DNA of 64,000 nucleotides from CAWHNT01 sp963830775 (GTDB lineage: Bacteria; Pseudomonadota; Alphaproteobacteria; Geminicoccales; Geminicoccaceae). The position numbers were made by a program, and so were the translations under genes. The stretch lies in assembly GCA_963830775.1 (NCBI GenBank), contig CAWHNT010000038.1:110903-174902 (forward strand). Direction: 5' to 3'. The notes under the pieces were generated by a model, which was given only the letters and a program-made list of their open reading frames with translations, was not told the origin of the DNA and did not search any database. Shown here in pieces: positions 48,789-57,223 of this stretch (its first letter is position 1; every line of letters starts with the position of its first letter).

Positions 48789-48928
48789 TTTTCATCTCCC
48801 GCCAGCAGAACCGAGCTCAGGCAGGTTGAGCGCTCGGCTTTAGCGGCGTCCGGTCGTTCTACAGGCTAGGGGCCGTAGCCTGCCAACTCTTCCAGCACCT
48901 CCGGAACCAGCTCCCGCATCGGGCTCCC

Positions 48929-50167
48929 TCAGGACCCGATGAGCCAGAGCCAGCCGATCGCCGCGGTGAGCGAGAGGACCGTGATCGGGATGCCGGCGCG
49001 CGCATGCTCGAGGAACCCGATGCTCACCCCCACATCGCGTGCCCGCTCGACGGCGATGATGTTGGCGAGACTGCCGACCAGGAGCAGGTTGCCGGCCAGG
49101 GTCGAGATCACAGCGAGACCGTAGAGCGTCGCCGGCGCGGGTGCCGGCAGCACGGACAGCAGCAGCACGATCAGCGGCACGTTGCCGATCGTGTTCGAGC
49201 CCACGACGGTGAGCGGGGCCAGGAGGATGGGATCGTCCGGCGCCATGCCATACTGGGTGAGGCCCGCCAGGATCTCCGCCGGCAGGCCCGTGCTCCCCAG
49301 CGCTGCCGTGACGATGAACAGGCTCGCGAACAGCACCAGCAGGTGCCAGTCCACCTGGCCCAGCATGCGATGCGTGGCGAGGCTGCGGCTCACCAGGAGC
49401 CCGGCCGTCACGAGCAGCACGCCTTCGACGTGCGGCAGCGGCGTGGCGAACAGGGTCAGCAGGATGACGGTATAGAAGACCGCCTTGCGCAGGCCTTTGG
49501 GGTCGAGGGGCGAGCGGGCCCGCAGCCCATTGGCTCGAGCCGTGGCGGTGAGTTCCAGACGCCCGCGCCAGAGCCAGGCGATCACGAGCTGGACGCAGAG
49601 GAGGCCCACGAGCGCCGGCGGGCCGCAGGCAGCGAGGAAGGGCCAGAACTCGAGCCCGCCCACCTGGCCGATGAGGATGTTCTGCGGGTTGCCGATGAGC
49701 GTGGCGGCCGAGCCGGCGTTGGCGGCCGAGGCAAGGGCGATCACGAACGGCTTGGGATCGAGCCCGCGGCGCTGGATCCCGGTGACCAGGAGCGGCGTCA
49801 TCGCGAACACCACCACATCGTTGGCGAGCACGGCCGAGAGCAGGCCCGCCGTCACCACCGTCAGCGCCAGGAGGCGCTGCGGTCCCCAGGGCGTCCTGGC
49901 GATCCGCCGCGAGGACCAGGCATAGAAGCCGCAGGCCGCGTACTGCGAGCTGAGCACCATCAGCCCGAAGAGGAGGATCAGGGTCGGGAAGTCGATCGCG
50001 TCGACCGCCTTGGGCCCATCCACCACCCCGCCGACATAGAGGACGATGGCACCGAACAACGCGATGCCGGTGCGGTCGATCCTCAGGCCCGGCCAGCGGC
50101 CGAGCGCCATGCCCAGGTAGACTGCGGCGAAGACAATCAGGACGAGGAGGTTCGTTCCCTGCGTCAC
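48929..50167 (-). CDS. Ion transporter of the ArsB/NhaD superfamily
   Basis: A 412-residue inner-membrane carrier with about eleven helices in two inverted halves; repeated motifs ANDVVVFAMTPLL and SAANAGSAATLIGNPQNIL in the first half and VGSNTIGNVPLIV and LVGSLANIIAVERA in the second mark the superfamily. Substrate could be an organic acid, arsenite or sodium. GTG at 50167 overlaps the upstream flavoenzyme stop (GTGA), so it likely moves a substrate or product of that enzyme. Confidence 0.85.
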   Translation of the reverse strand: MTQGTNLLVLIVFAAVYLGMALGRWPGLRIDRTGIALFGAIVLYVGGVVDGPKAVDAIDFPTLILLFGLMVLSSQYAACGFYAWSSRRIARTPWGPQRLLALTVVTAGLLSAVLANDVVVFAMTPLLVTGIQRRGLDPKPFVIALASAANAGSAATLIGNPQNILIGQVGGLEFWPFLAACGPPALVGLLCVQLVIAWLWRGRLELTATARANGLRARSPLDPKGLRKAVFYTVILLTLFATPLPHVEGVLLVTAGLLVSRSLATHRMLGQVDWHLLVLFASLFIVTAALGSTGLPAEILAGLTQYGMAPDDPILLAPLTVVGSNTIGNVPLIVLLLSVLPAPAPATLYGLAVISTLAGNLLLVGSLANIIAVERARDVGVSIGFLEHARAGIPITVLSLTAAIGWLWLIGS

Positions 50168-52203
50168 AGGCTCTTGCAGAGCCGGAGCGCGTCGTAGATC
50201 GCGGCGTGGATGTTGCGCGAGGAGACGGCGTCGCCGATCCGATAGAGGAAGTAGCCGCCGTCCGGGTTGCGCACGATCTCCTCCGGCGCCCCTTTCACGA
50301 GCCCGTCCAGGTCGACCTCGCCGCCGTTGCGCGAGCCGTCGCGCAAGGCGCGGTAGAGCTCGTCGGCCGGCATGGTGCCGTGCTCGACCACGACATGATC
50401 GGCCGGCTTCTCGATCGTCTCCTCGCTGTACTCGTTCCAGAAGCGGGCGACGAGGCGGTTGCCCTCGCGGCGCACGCCGTGCAGCTCGAGGTCGGGGGTA
50501 AGGCGAACCCCGTGCCGGTAGGTGTCGCGCAGATAGTTCGGGTAGTTGGTGGCGCCGACCTCGAAGGCGATCATCCGGTCGGGTGTGACCATCTCGACCT
50601 CCAGGCCCTTCTTCGCCAGTGCTATGGCGGTCGAGGGCCCCTGGTGCCAGCCATGGTCGTCGTAGAGGAGGACCGTACCCTCGGGCTCGACATAGCCGCC
50701 CAGGATGTCCCAGACCGAGTGGACGAGATCCTGGCCCTCGTCGAGGAAGCTCGTGTCCGGCAGCCCGCCGGTGGCCACGATCACCACGTCCGGGCTCTCC
50801 GCCAGCACGTCCTCGGGCTCGGCATAGGTATTGAGGCGGATGTCCACCCCCAGGAACTCCAGCTCCTGCCTGAGCCAGTCGGCGATGCCGATGATCTCCT
50901 CGCGCCCCGGCGCCTTGGCCGCCAGCACGAGCTGGCCGCCCAGCCGGTCGGTGGCCTCCAGCAGCACCACCTCGTGGCCGCGCGACGCCGCCACCCGGGC
51001 CGCCTCCATCCCGCCGACACCGCCGCCGACGATGACCACCTTCCGCCGCGGGCCGCCGGACGGCTCGACCACGTGCGGCATGCTCGCCTCGCGGCCGGTG
51101 GCGGCGTTGTGGATGCAGAGCGCGTCCTTGCCCTGGTAGATCCGGTCGATGCAGTAGCCCATGCCGACGCAGGGACGGATACGCTGCTCATCGCCGCGCA
51201 GGAGCTTGGCCACGATATGCGGGTCGGCGATGTGGGCGCGGGTCATGCCGACCATGTCGACGAAGCCCTGCTCAAGTGCCCAGCGGGCGGTGGCCAGATC
51301 CGGGATGCGGGCCGCCTGGAAGACGGGAAGGCCGGTGGCCTTGCGGATGCGGCCGGCGAGCTCCAGGAACTTGCCGTAGCGGTTGCCCATGCTGGGGATG
51401 GTGTAGGCGACCGAGGCGTCCGTCCCCAGCGTGCCTCCGACCACGTTGAAGAAGTCGACGAGCCCGCTGCCGGCCAGGATCTCGGCGATGCGGACGCACT
51501 CCTCGGGCTCGCGCCCGTCCTTCACATGCTCGTCGCCGGTCATGCGGATGCCGACGACGAAGTCAGGTCCCACGGCGTCACGGATGGCCTGGAAGACCTC
51601 GAGCGCGAAGCGGCAGCGGTTCTCGATGCTGCCGCCATAGGCGTCGTCGCGCTTGTTGAGGGCGGGCGAGAGGAACTGGTCGAGAAGGTGGCCCCAGGCG
51701 ATCACCTCGGCCCCATCGAGCCCGCCCTCCCTGCAGCGCCGCGCCCCGTCGGCATAGCCCTTCAGCACGCGGCGGATGTCGTGGTCCTCGATCTCCTTCG
51801 GGAACGAGCGGTGCTGGCGCTCGCGCACCGGCGAGGGGGCGATCGTGGGCAGCCAGTCGGCGACGTCATCGCAGGTACGCCGGCCCATATGCGTGATCTG
51901 GCACATGATCCGGCAGTCGTGCTGCTGCACCGCTTGGGCGAGCTCGCGGAAGTAGGGGACCACGGCATCGCTGGCCGCATTGATCTGACCGAAGGCCGAG
52001 GGGCTGTCGACCGCGGTCGTGGTCGAGCCGCCGAACATGGTCATGGCGAGCCCGCCTCGCGCCTTCTCCTCGTGATAGAGCCGGTAGCGCAGCTTCGGCT
52101 TGCCGTCCTCGACGTAGGAGGGTGCGTGCGCGGTGCTCAGGATGCGGTTCTTGAGCCGCACGCCCTTGATCTCGAAGGGCTCGAGAACGGGATCGGTGGC
52201 CAT
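50164..52203 (-). CDS. Trimethylamine dehydrogenase-type flavoprotein (old yellow enzyme family)
   Basis: A 679-residue enzyme with an N-terminal FMN barrel and C-terminal dinucleotide-binding domains (VVIVGGGVGGMEAARVAA). Resembles N-methylproline demethylase-like enzymes that demethylate small betaines such as stachydrine. The [4Fe-4S] ligands are C345, C351 and C363 in PCVGMGYC and ALCIHN, but the ligand C348 of trimethylamine dehydrogenase is Met348 here, so the cluster is altered. ATG at 52203. Coupled to a transporter by GTGA. Confidence 0.8.
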   Translation of the reverse strand: MATDPVLEPFEIKGVRLKNRILSTAHAPSYVEDGKPKLRYRLYHEEKARGGLAMTMFGGSTTTAVDSPSAFGQINAASDAVVPYFRELAQAVQQHDCRIMCQITHMGRRTCDDVADWLPTIAPSPVRERQHRSFPKEIEDHDIRRVLKGYADGARRCREGGLDGAEVIAWGHLLDQFLSPALNKRDDAYGGSIENRCRFALEVFQAIRDAVGPDFVVGIRMTGDEHVKDGREPEECVRIAEILAGSGLVDFFNVVGGTLGTDASVAYTIPSMGNRYGKFLELAGRIRKATGLPVFQAARIPDLATARWALEQGFVDMVGMTRAHIADPHIVAKLLRGDEQRIRPCVGMGYCIDRIYQGKDALCIHNAATGREASMPHVVEPSGGPRRKVVIVGGGVGGMEAARVAASRGHEVVLLEATDRLGGQLVLAAKAPGREEIIGIADWLRQELEFLGVDIRLNTYAEPEDVLAESPDVVIVATGGLPDTSFLDEGQDLVHSVWDILGGYVEPEGTVLLYDDHGWHQGPSTAIALAKKGLEVEMVTPDRMIAFEVGATNYPNYLRDTYRHGVRLTPDLELHGVRREGNRLVARFWNEYSEETIEKPADHVVVEHGTMPADELYRALRDGSRNGGEVDLDGLVKGAPEEIVRNPDGGYFLYRIGDAVSSRNIHAAIYDALRLCKSL

Positions 52204-52248
52204 GATCGCTGTTCCCGTAAGGAGCGCCAGCTCGCAGCGAGCTTGGCC

Positions 52249-52626
52249 TCAGCGGATGAGCTCTACCCGCACGCCAAGGGCCAAGTCCGCCCAGGGCCGG
52301 TCGGCAGTCAACACGGTCTCGTTGCGGAGGATGCCCAGGGCAAGGCAGGCACGGTCACCGAGCGACAAACCACGCGAGCGTGTCTGCCGTTCCAGCTCTG
52401 CCGTCACTTCCGCATGCCTCGCCTCGAACGGCACGATCGACAGCCCGGAGATCAGCAGGCCTTGGCGCAGGCGGCCCACGTCACGCCCGAGCCTTGTCAT
52501 CACCGCCAACGTCTCGCAGTAATTCACGGTCGATAGCGCTGCCCCGCGCATCACCGCCTCGACCTTCTCGGCCCCGCGCTCGCCAAACAGCAGCGCGATC
52601 AGCGCAGATGTATCGAGGACGGTCAT
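52249..52626 (-). CDS. VapC-like PIN-domain ribonuclease toxin
   Basis: A 125-residue PIN-domain toxin. The catalytic acids are visible as LDTSALIALLFGE (D4, E-type) and LSLGDRACLALG with further Asp residues in LTADRPWADL. ATG at 52626 overlaps the antitoxin stop in ATGA. Predicted to cleave RNA when the antitoxin is degraded. Confidence 0.88.
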   Translation of the reverse strand: MTVLDTSALIALLFGERGAEKVEAVMRGAALSTVNYCETLAVMTRLGRDVGRLRQGLLISGLSIVPFEARHAEVTAELERQTRSRGLSLGDRACLALGILRNETVLTADRPWADLALGVRVELIR

Positions 52627-52874
52627 TCGCGCCACGCCTCCTCGCGGCGCCAGCGGAGGAATTCGTCGACCATATTGGCAGGCTTCTCCGAGCCGAACAT
52701 CTCGTCGACGATCCGTTGCAGGTCGGCTGCGGTCACCGGAGGTGCGGAAGGTCGGCACACCTCCGAGAGGATGCTGCGGGCTTCCGCTTCCATGCTTCGC
52801 CCATGCCGCGCCGCGCGCAATCGAAGCTCCTGGTGCACTTCCTGAGGGAGGCTGCGAATGTTCAGTGTGGCCAT
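52623..52874 (-). CDS. VapB/FitA-like ribbon-helix-helix antitoxin
   Basis: An 83-residue antitoxin: an N-terminal ribbon-helix-helix (LNIRSLPQEVHQELRLRAAR) and a toxin-binding tail (VDEFLRWRREEAWRE). Autorepresses the operon through an operator that overlaps its own start codon (52874-52890). ATG at 52874, with no SD, at the predicted transcription start, so the mRNA is probably leaderless. Confidence 0.85.
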   Translation of the reverse strand: MATLNIRSLPQEVHQELRLRAARHGRSMEAEARSILSEVCRPSAPPVTAADLQRIVDEMFGSEKPANMVDEFLRWRREEAWRE

Positions 52875-52909
52875 GCCTACGACGTAGGCAGTGCAGGCAT
52901 AGTCGTCAA
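52874..52909 (-). promoter_or_regulatory. vapBC promoter with palindromic operator
   Basis: On the minus strand TTGACG (52909-52904) is 17 bases from TACGTC (52886-52881), and the perfect inverted repeat TGCCTACG-A-CGTAGGCA (52874-52890) covers the -10 and ends at the start codon. The predicted start of transcription lies at or next to the ATG, leaving no 5' leader. Confidence 0.55.
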
Positions 52910-52912
52910 CGG

Positions 52913-53572
52913 CTACACTCCGAACGCCTCCTTCACCCCGTCGATCACGAACTGCACCGAGAGTGCCGCCATGAGGAGGCCCAGGAGGCGGGAGAGGACG
53001 CGCACGAGGGTGGGCTTGAGCACGCGGCCGAGATAGCTGGCGGCGACGAGGGCTGCACCGGTAACGGCCAGCGCCGCGAAGAGGGCCAGGAGCACCGTCG
53101 CCTGGCCCGCGAGGTCGCCCTGCTGCCGGCTCATCTGCAGGATGACCGTGGTGATGGCGGCGGGGCCAGCCACCAGCGGCATGGCGAGCGGGAAGGCCGC
53201 GACGCCGCCCGGGTCGTGCTCGTCCGCCATGCGCCCGGCCGTGCTCTCGCGCCGCTCGCCCCGCCGCTCGAAGACCATCTCGACCGCGAGCAGGAGGAGC
53301 GTGATCCCGCCGGCGATGCGGAAGGCCGGGATGCTGATGCCCAGCGTGCGCAGGCCCGGCTCGCCGATCAGCGCGAAGGCAAGCAGGATGCAGCCGCCGA
53401 TCGCCACCCCCTTGAGCGCGGTCAGGCGGCGGCTGGCGGCGGTCTCGAGCGGCGTCAGGGCCAAGAAGATCGGCACCAGCCCGATCGGGTCAATCGTGAC
53501 CAGCAGTGCCACGAAGGCGAGGGACGCCGTCTCTAGCAAGGGGCCCCGGTCCCTGCGCTCAGTAGGTCGCAC
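52913..53572 (-). CDS. MarC family membrane protein
   Basis: A 219-residue inner-membrane protein with six helices, of the MarC family (DPIGLVPIFLALTP opening, FPLAMPLVAGPAAITTVI), of unknown function. Start is uncertain: GTG at 53572 overlaps the SDR stop by 14 bases; TTG at 53539 starts the family homology. It reads into the same direction as the SDR. Confidence 0.85.
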   Translation of the reverse strand: MRPTERRDRGPLLETASLAFVALLVTIDPIGLVPIFLALTPLETAASRRLTALKGVAIGGCILLAFALIGEPGLRTLGISIPAFRIAGGITLLLLAVEMVFERRGERRESTAGRMADEHDPGGVAAFPLAMPLVAGPAAITTVILQMSRQQGDLAGQATVLLALFAALAVTGAALVAASYLGRVLKPTLVRVLSRLLGLLMAALSVQFVIDGVKEAFGV

Positions 53573-54313
53573 GTCCGCCGGAGAGGTCGAACACTGCCCC
53601 GGTGGTGAACGAGTTCTCCTTGCTCACGAGCCAGGCCACCATCGCCGCCACCTCCTCGACCTCGAGGAAGCGCCCGCGCGGGATCTTGGAGAGCATGTAG
53701 TCGATGTGCTGCTGGCTGATCTGATCGAAGATCCGCGTCCGGCGCCGCGGCCGGCGTTATGCAGTTCACCGCGATGTCGTACGTCGCCAGCTCCTTGCCC
53801 AAGCGACTTGGTGAGCGCGATCACGCCCGCCTTGGCGGCACTGTAGGGAGAAGCGTTCGGGTTGCCCTCCTTGCCGGCGATCGAGGCCGTGGAGCAGATC
53901 CGGCCATAGTTCTGCGCGATCATCTGCGGCACCACGGCCCGGCAACAGTAGAAGACCCCGGTGAGGTCGATGTCGATCACCCGCTGCCATTCCTCGACCG
54001 GATATTCCCAGGTCAGGACCGATGGGCCGGCGATGCCCGCATTGCAGACCAGGATGTCGATCCCGCCCAGGCGCTCGTTGGTGGCGGCCACCGCCGCCTC
54101 GACCTGATCGAGCCTGGTCACGTCGACGGTGACCGTCGCCACCTTGCCGCCGCCGCCCAGCTTCGCCGCCGCAGCCTCGAGCTCGCCCGCATCCCGGTCC
54201 CAGAGGGCCACGGCGGCACCCGACGCCAGCAGCCGCTCGGCGATCGCATAGCCGATCCCCTGCGCCGCCCCCGTCACCACGCCCCGCCGCCCGTCGAGAT
54301 CGATCCGGTTCAT
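53559..54313 (-). pseudogene. Short-chain dehydrogenase/reductase with two +1 frameshifts
   Basis: NAD(P)-dependent oxidoreductase of the SDR superfamily: cofactor motif TGAAQGIGYAIAER, NAG motif in LVCNAGIAG, and the catalytic Ser-Tyr-Lys seen as STASIAGK and YSAAKAG. The frame breaks at about 53799 (in CTTGGGCAAGG) and 53742 (in GCGGCGCCGG); removing one base at each leaves 251 codons. ATG at 54313. Substrate unknown; the acidic RDAGELE segment after the second strand suggests an NAD preference. Confidence 0.8.
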
Positions 54314-54413
54314 CGCCACCGCCCCCCGTCTGCCCGCCGCGGCTGATCGCACAAGGGGCGGGCGGCTTCAACCGGGCTGGCCTGCGGACGGGAGGTCAGC
54401 GATCGATGAAAGC

Positions 54414-55067
54414 TCAGTCGAAGAGGCCGCCGAGATCCGTGCTGGAATTGTGTGGATAGGTGGACCAGCTGGGCCTGTAGCTCTGGCCGGCCTGGTCGCC
54501 CCACATGGTCCAGCCCTTGCGGGCGCCACGTGCGAACAACTCGGCGCGCGGTCCCGGGCTGCAGGCCTCGATGATCGGATAGAGCTCATCGGGCTTGCGC
54601 GAGTGCTCGCGCTTGCGGGTCGCCAGGAGGTTCACCTGCCGCCTGCCGGCCGCCAGCGTGCGGGCATCCTTGCCGCGCACCCCGAACAGGACCAGCTCGG
54701 TCACGTTCCTGAAGTAGAAGCCCACGCCACGGCCATCCGAGCCGCCGTCTTTCCGCACCTTGTGCCAGACGATGTTCGACTTGTAGCGGAAGCCCCAGGC
54801 CTCCATCACCCGCAGCCCTTCCGGCAGCAGTGCGTTCGGTACCCAGAGGTATAGGTGCGCAGGCTCGGCAGCGATTTCGGCAACCGGGAGCGAGGCTATC
54901 TCGCCCAGCGTGAGCGTTCCGTAGCGGGCGAGCCGGCGGTGCTCGGGCGCCATCTTTCCGGTTCGGTTGGCGAAGCGCCATGGAGGATCGGCGAGGATGG
55001 TCGCGAACTTGCGCCCGTCCGCGAACCGCAGCAGGTCAGCGGCGGCGTCGCTGGCCTCGCCGTTCAT
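54414..55067 (-). CDS. MT-A70-family adenine methyltransferase
   Basis: A 217-residue DNA or RNA N6-adenine methyltransferase of the MT-A70 type. The catalytic DPPW is in ILADPPWRF near residue 23, the GYLTL-like loop is seen as ARYGTLTLGEI and a SAM motif FFRNVTELVLFGVRG follows. No restriction partner is seen, so it is an orphan methyltransferase. ATG at 55067 is chosen; a longer frame reaches 55109. Confidence 0.8.
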   Translation of the reverse strand: MNGEASDAAADLLRFADGRKFATILADPPWRFANRTGKMAPEHRRLARYGTLTLGEIASLPVAEIAAEPAHLYLWVPNALLPEGLRVMEAWGFRYKSNIVWHKVRKDGGSDGRGVGFYFRNVTELVLFGVRGKDARTLAAGRRQVNLLATRKREHSRKPDELYPIIEACSPGPRAELFARGARKGWTMWGDQAGQSYRPSWSTYPHNSSTDLGGLFD

Positions 55068-55266
55068 TGCCTCGTTCTCCGCGAGCCGGCGCGGGCTCGA
55101 TACGCGCAAGCGAGTATGATGGCCCGATCAAGAGACCGCCAGCACTGCCACCACTGCCTTCGCGGCGCGTACCGTAAGCCGCATCTGGTTACTATCGCGT
55201 TAACGGAGCCTGGGCTCGTCACTAGCTTCACGGGCGAGGCAGGCAATCTGACCAGGGAGCGTCGAC

Positions 55267-55821
55267 ATGGCGCAGCAGGCGCCGCAGGTCGTGAGACTCG
55301 ACGATTATCGACGCAACAGCTGGTCGGCGATCGACCTGACCTGGGAGCACGTGGCCTTCAAGGCGGTGGCGGCGCTGGCGCAGGGCGAGCGCCTGCGCGC
55401 GGCCTTGCTCCTGCCGCAGGCGGAGAGCATCACCCGCCTGCACACGCCGGCCGACGATCCGCGCCGGGCGGCCACGCTGACCCTGCTCGCGCGCTGGCAG
55501 CTGGGCTTGTGCAACTGGCCTGCCGCCGAGCGGCTGCTGATCGAGGCCGACCGCTGCTGGCTGGCCTCGGCCGCGTGGCTCGATCGGCTCCGCCCCGGCG
55601 AGACCGCCGAGCAGCAGGCCGAGTGCCGCCGCCTCCTGCAGCGGGCCACGACCTTCACCGCGAGCCTGCTCGAGCGCCACGAGACCGGCCTCGCCTCACC
55701 CGGCAGCTCGCCGCTGCTGATCACCAGCCTGCCGCCCGACCGCCGCAAGCTCGAGGCCGCGGTGACGACCGCCACGGCCAATCTCGAGCCCTTGCGGGCA
55801 ATGAGCCAAGCCTACTCCTGA
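55267..55821 (+). CDS. Hypothetical protein with helical repeats
   Basis: A 184-residue, Ala/Leu/Arg-rich, all-helical protein (WEHVAFKAVAALAQGERLRA; LLEADRCWLASAAWLD). It may be a small helical-repeat protein but I cannot name a family. ATG at 55267 with AGGGAG before it. Ends eight bases from the queF stop, convergent with it. Confidence 0.55.
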   Translation: MAQQAPQVVRLDDYRRNSWSAIDLTWEHVAFKAVAALAQGERLRAALLLPQAESITRLHTPADDPRRAATLTLLARWQLGLCNWPAAERLLIEADRCWLASAAWLDRLRPGETAEQQAECRRLLQRATTFTASLLERHETGLASPGSSPLLITSLPPDRRKLEAAVTTATANLEPLRAMSQAYS

Positions 55822-55828
55822 TTAAGGC

Positions 55829-56293
55829 TCAGCCACGTCCCCGGAAGGCCGCCACCCCTTGGTCCGGCAACCAGATTCCCCGCGGTGGCTCGCCGCTCTG
55901 GTAGAAGACGTCGATCGGGATGCCGCCGCGCGGGTACCAGTAGCCGCCCATCCGCAGCCATTGCGGCTCCAGCGCCGCCTCTAGCCGCTTCGCGATCGCC
56001 ATCGTGCAGGCCTCGTGGAAAGCGGCCTGGTTGCGATAGCTGCCCAGGAAGAGCTTGAGCGACTTGCTCTCCAGGAGCCGCTCGCCCGGTGCGTAGTCGA
56101 TGACGAAATGCGCGAAGTCCGGCTGGCCGGTCACCGGGCACAGACAGGTAAACTCGGGGCAGGTGAAACGGACGAGGTAGAGCGCGCCCGGCTGCGGGTT
56201 CGGCACGGTCTCGAGCCGGGCCGTATCGGGCGAGGCAGGCAGGGCCGCCTCATGGCCCAGAAGGGTCAGGCTCTCGTAAGCTTCGGCTGGCAT
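55829..56293 (-). CDS. queF: 7-cyano-7-deazaguanine reductase
   Basis: A 154-residue NADPH-dependent nitrile reductase that makes preQ1 for queuosine in tRNA. The catalytic Cys52 is in FTCLCPVTGQPDFAHF, and the family motif ESKSLKLFLGSYRN is present. ATG at 56293; an in-frame ATG at 56317 is possible. It lies 65 bases downstream of the tRNA-Ala on the same strand. Confidence 0.95.
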   Translation of the reverse strand: MPAEAYESLTLLGHEAALPASPDTARLETVPNPQPGALYLVRFTCPEFTCLCPVTGQPDFAHFVIDYAPGERLLESKSLKLFLGSYRNQAAFHEACTMAIAKRLEAALEPQWLRMGGYWYPRGGIPIDVFYQSGEPPRGIWLPDQGVAAFRGRG

Positions 56294-56358
56294 GGCAGGC
56301 TGGCTCTGCGGCCGCATCCGGCCAAGCGGGCGGCGGAGCGGCGATCGACGGGGATGAC

Positions 56359-56434
<76 letters not shown>

Positions 56435-56508
56435 AGCCCGGGCGTTTGTATGGTGACCGGGTTCGGTTAAGTCAAGGTCGGCGCCGGCAGCACCGGCCAT
56501 GGATGCGG

Positions 56509-56808
56509 TCACGCAGCCCGCGGCACCACCTCGTGCTCGAGCCGGCCGCCGAGGGTGTCCTCGGCCCGGTCGAGATCGTACCGCGACTGCAGGTTCATCC
56601 AGAATTGCGCCTCCATGCCGAAATAGCGGCCGAGGCGCAGCGCCGTCTCGGCCGTCACCGCACGACGGCCATGCACGATCTCGCCGATCCGCTGCGGCGG
56701 CACGGAAATCGCATGTGCCAGCGCATACTGGCTGATGCCAAGCGGCTTCAGGAAATCCAGGAGCAGGATCTCGCCCGGATGGACCGGTGCGAGCTTCTCG
56801 TCGGACAT
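56509..56808 (-). CDS. higA: HigA-like antitoxin
   Basis: A 99-residue antitoxin with the helix-turn-helix (GISQYALAHAISVPPQRIGE) and the HPGEILLLDFL opening of the HigA/VapA family. Binds HigB and represses the operon. ATG at 56808, three bases after the toxin stop. As usual for HigBA, the antitoxin lies downstream of the toxin. Confidence 0.9.
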   Translation of the reverse strand: MSDEKLAPVHPGEILLLDFLKPLGISQYALAHAISVPPQRIGEIVHGRRAVTAETALRLGRYFGMEAQFWMNLQSRYDLDRAEDTLGGRLEHEVVPRAA

Positions 56809-56811
56809 CGC

Positions 56812-57099
56812 TCATCCCCTGTGATAGTCGACAAGCTCGACATCGAACGCATCACGGTTCCGCCACACGAAACAGAGGCGCCATTGGTCGTTGACGCGGA
56901 TACTGTGCTGACCAGCACGATCGCCGCGCAGCAGCTCGAGCCGGTTCCCCGGCGGTACGCGGAGGCTGTCGAGGTCAGTCGCGGCATCGATCTGCCTGAG
57001 CTTGCGGAGAGCGATCCGTTGCAGCTCGGCGGGCAACCCCTTCGCGGGCTTCCGGTAGAACAACCTCTCAGTCCGCTTGTCGGCGAAGCTCTTGATCAC
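56812..57099 (-). CDS. higB: HigB-like ribonuclease toxin
   Basis: A RelE-superfamily ribonuclease toxin, about 95 residues, with the family start IKSFADKRTERLF and the RELE-like core (LELLRGDRAGQHSIRVNDQW). GTG at 57099 is preferred to the ATG at 57108 because family members start here and the promoter -10 lies over the ATG. The toxin gene precedes higA by three bases. Confidence 0.85.
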   Translation of the reverse strand: MIKSFADKRTERLFYRKPAKGLPAELQRIALRKLRQIDAATDLDSLRVPPGNRLELLRGDRAGQHSIRVNDQWRLCFVWRNRDAFDVELVDYHRG

Positions 57100-57106
57100 G
57101 TATGGC

Positions 57107-57135
57107 ATAATAACGCCAAGCGTGACTAGAGGCAA
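57107..57135 (-). promoter_or_regulatory. higBA promoter, probably giving a leaderless mRNA
   Basis: On the minus strand TTGCCT (57135-57130) is 17 bases from TATTAT (57112-57107), and a TGGC-N8-GCCA inverted repeat overlaps the -10. The GTG at 57099 is 7-8 bases downstream, so transcription would start at or just before it, with no SD. Confidence 0.5.
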
Positions 57136-57223
57136 GGCTCAAGGGACGGCACGCCCTTGCCGCCCCGGCACCCCGCCGCTAGCCTGACCGGACAGGCTGG
57201 GGAGGCAAAAGCATGCGGGCCGG

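Noticed and set aside
50206..52536. A 776-residue plus-strand frame over the flavoenzyme
   Set aside because: Shadow of the TMADH-type gene, with no recognisable motif.
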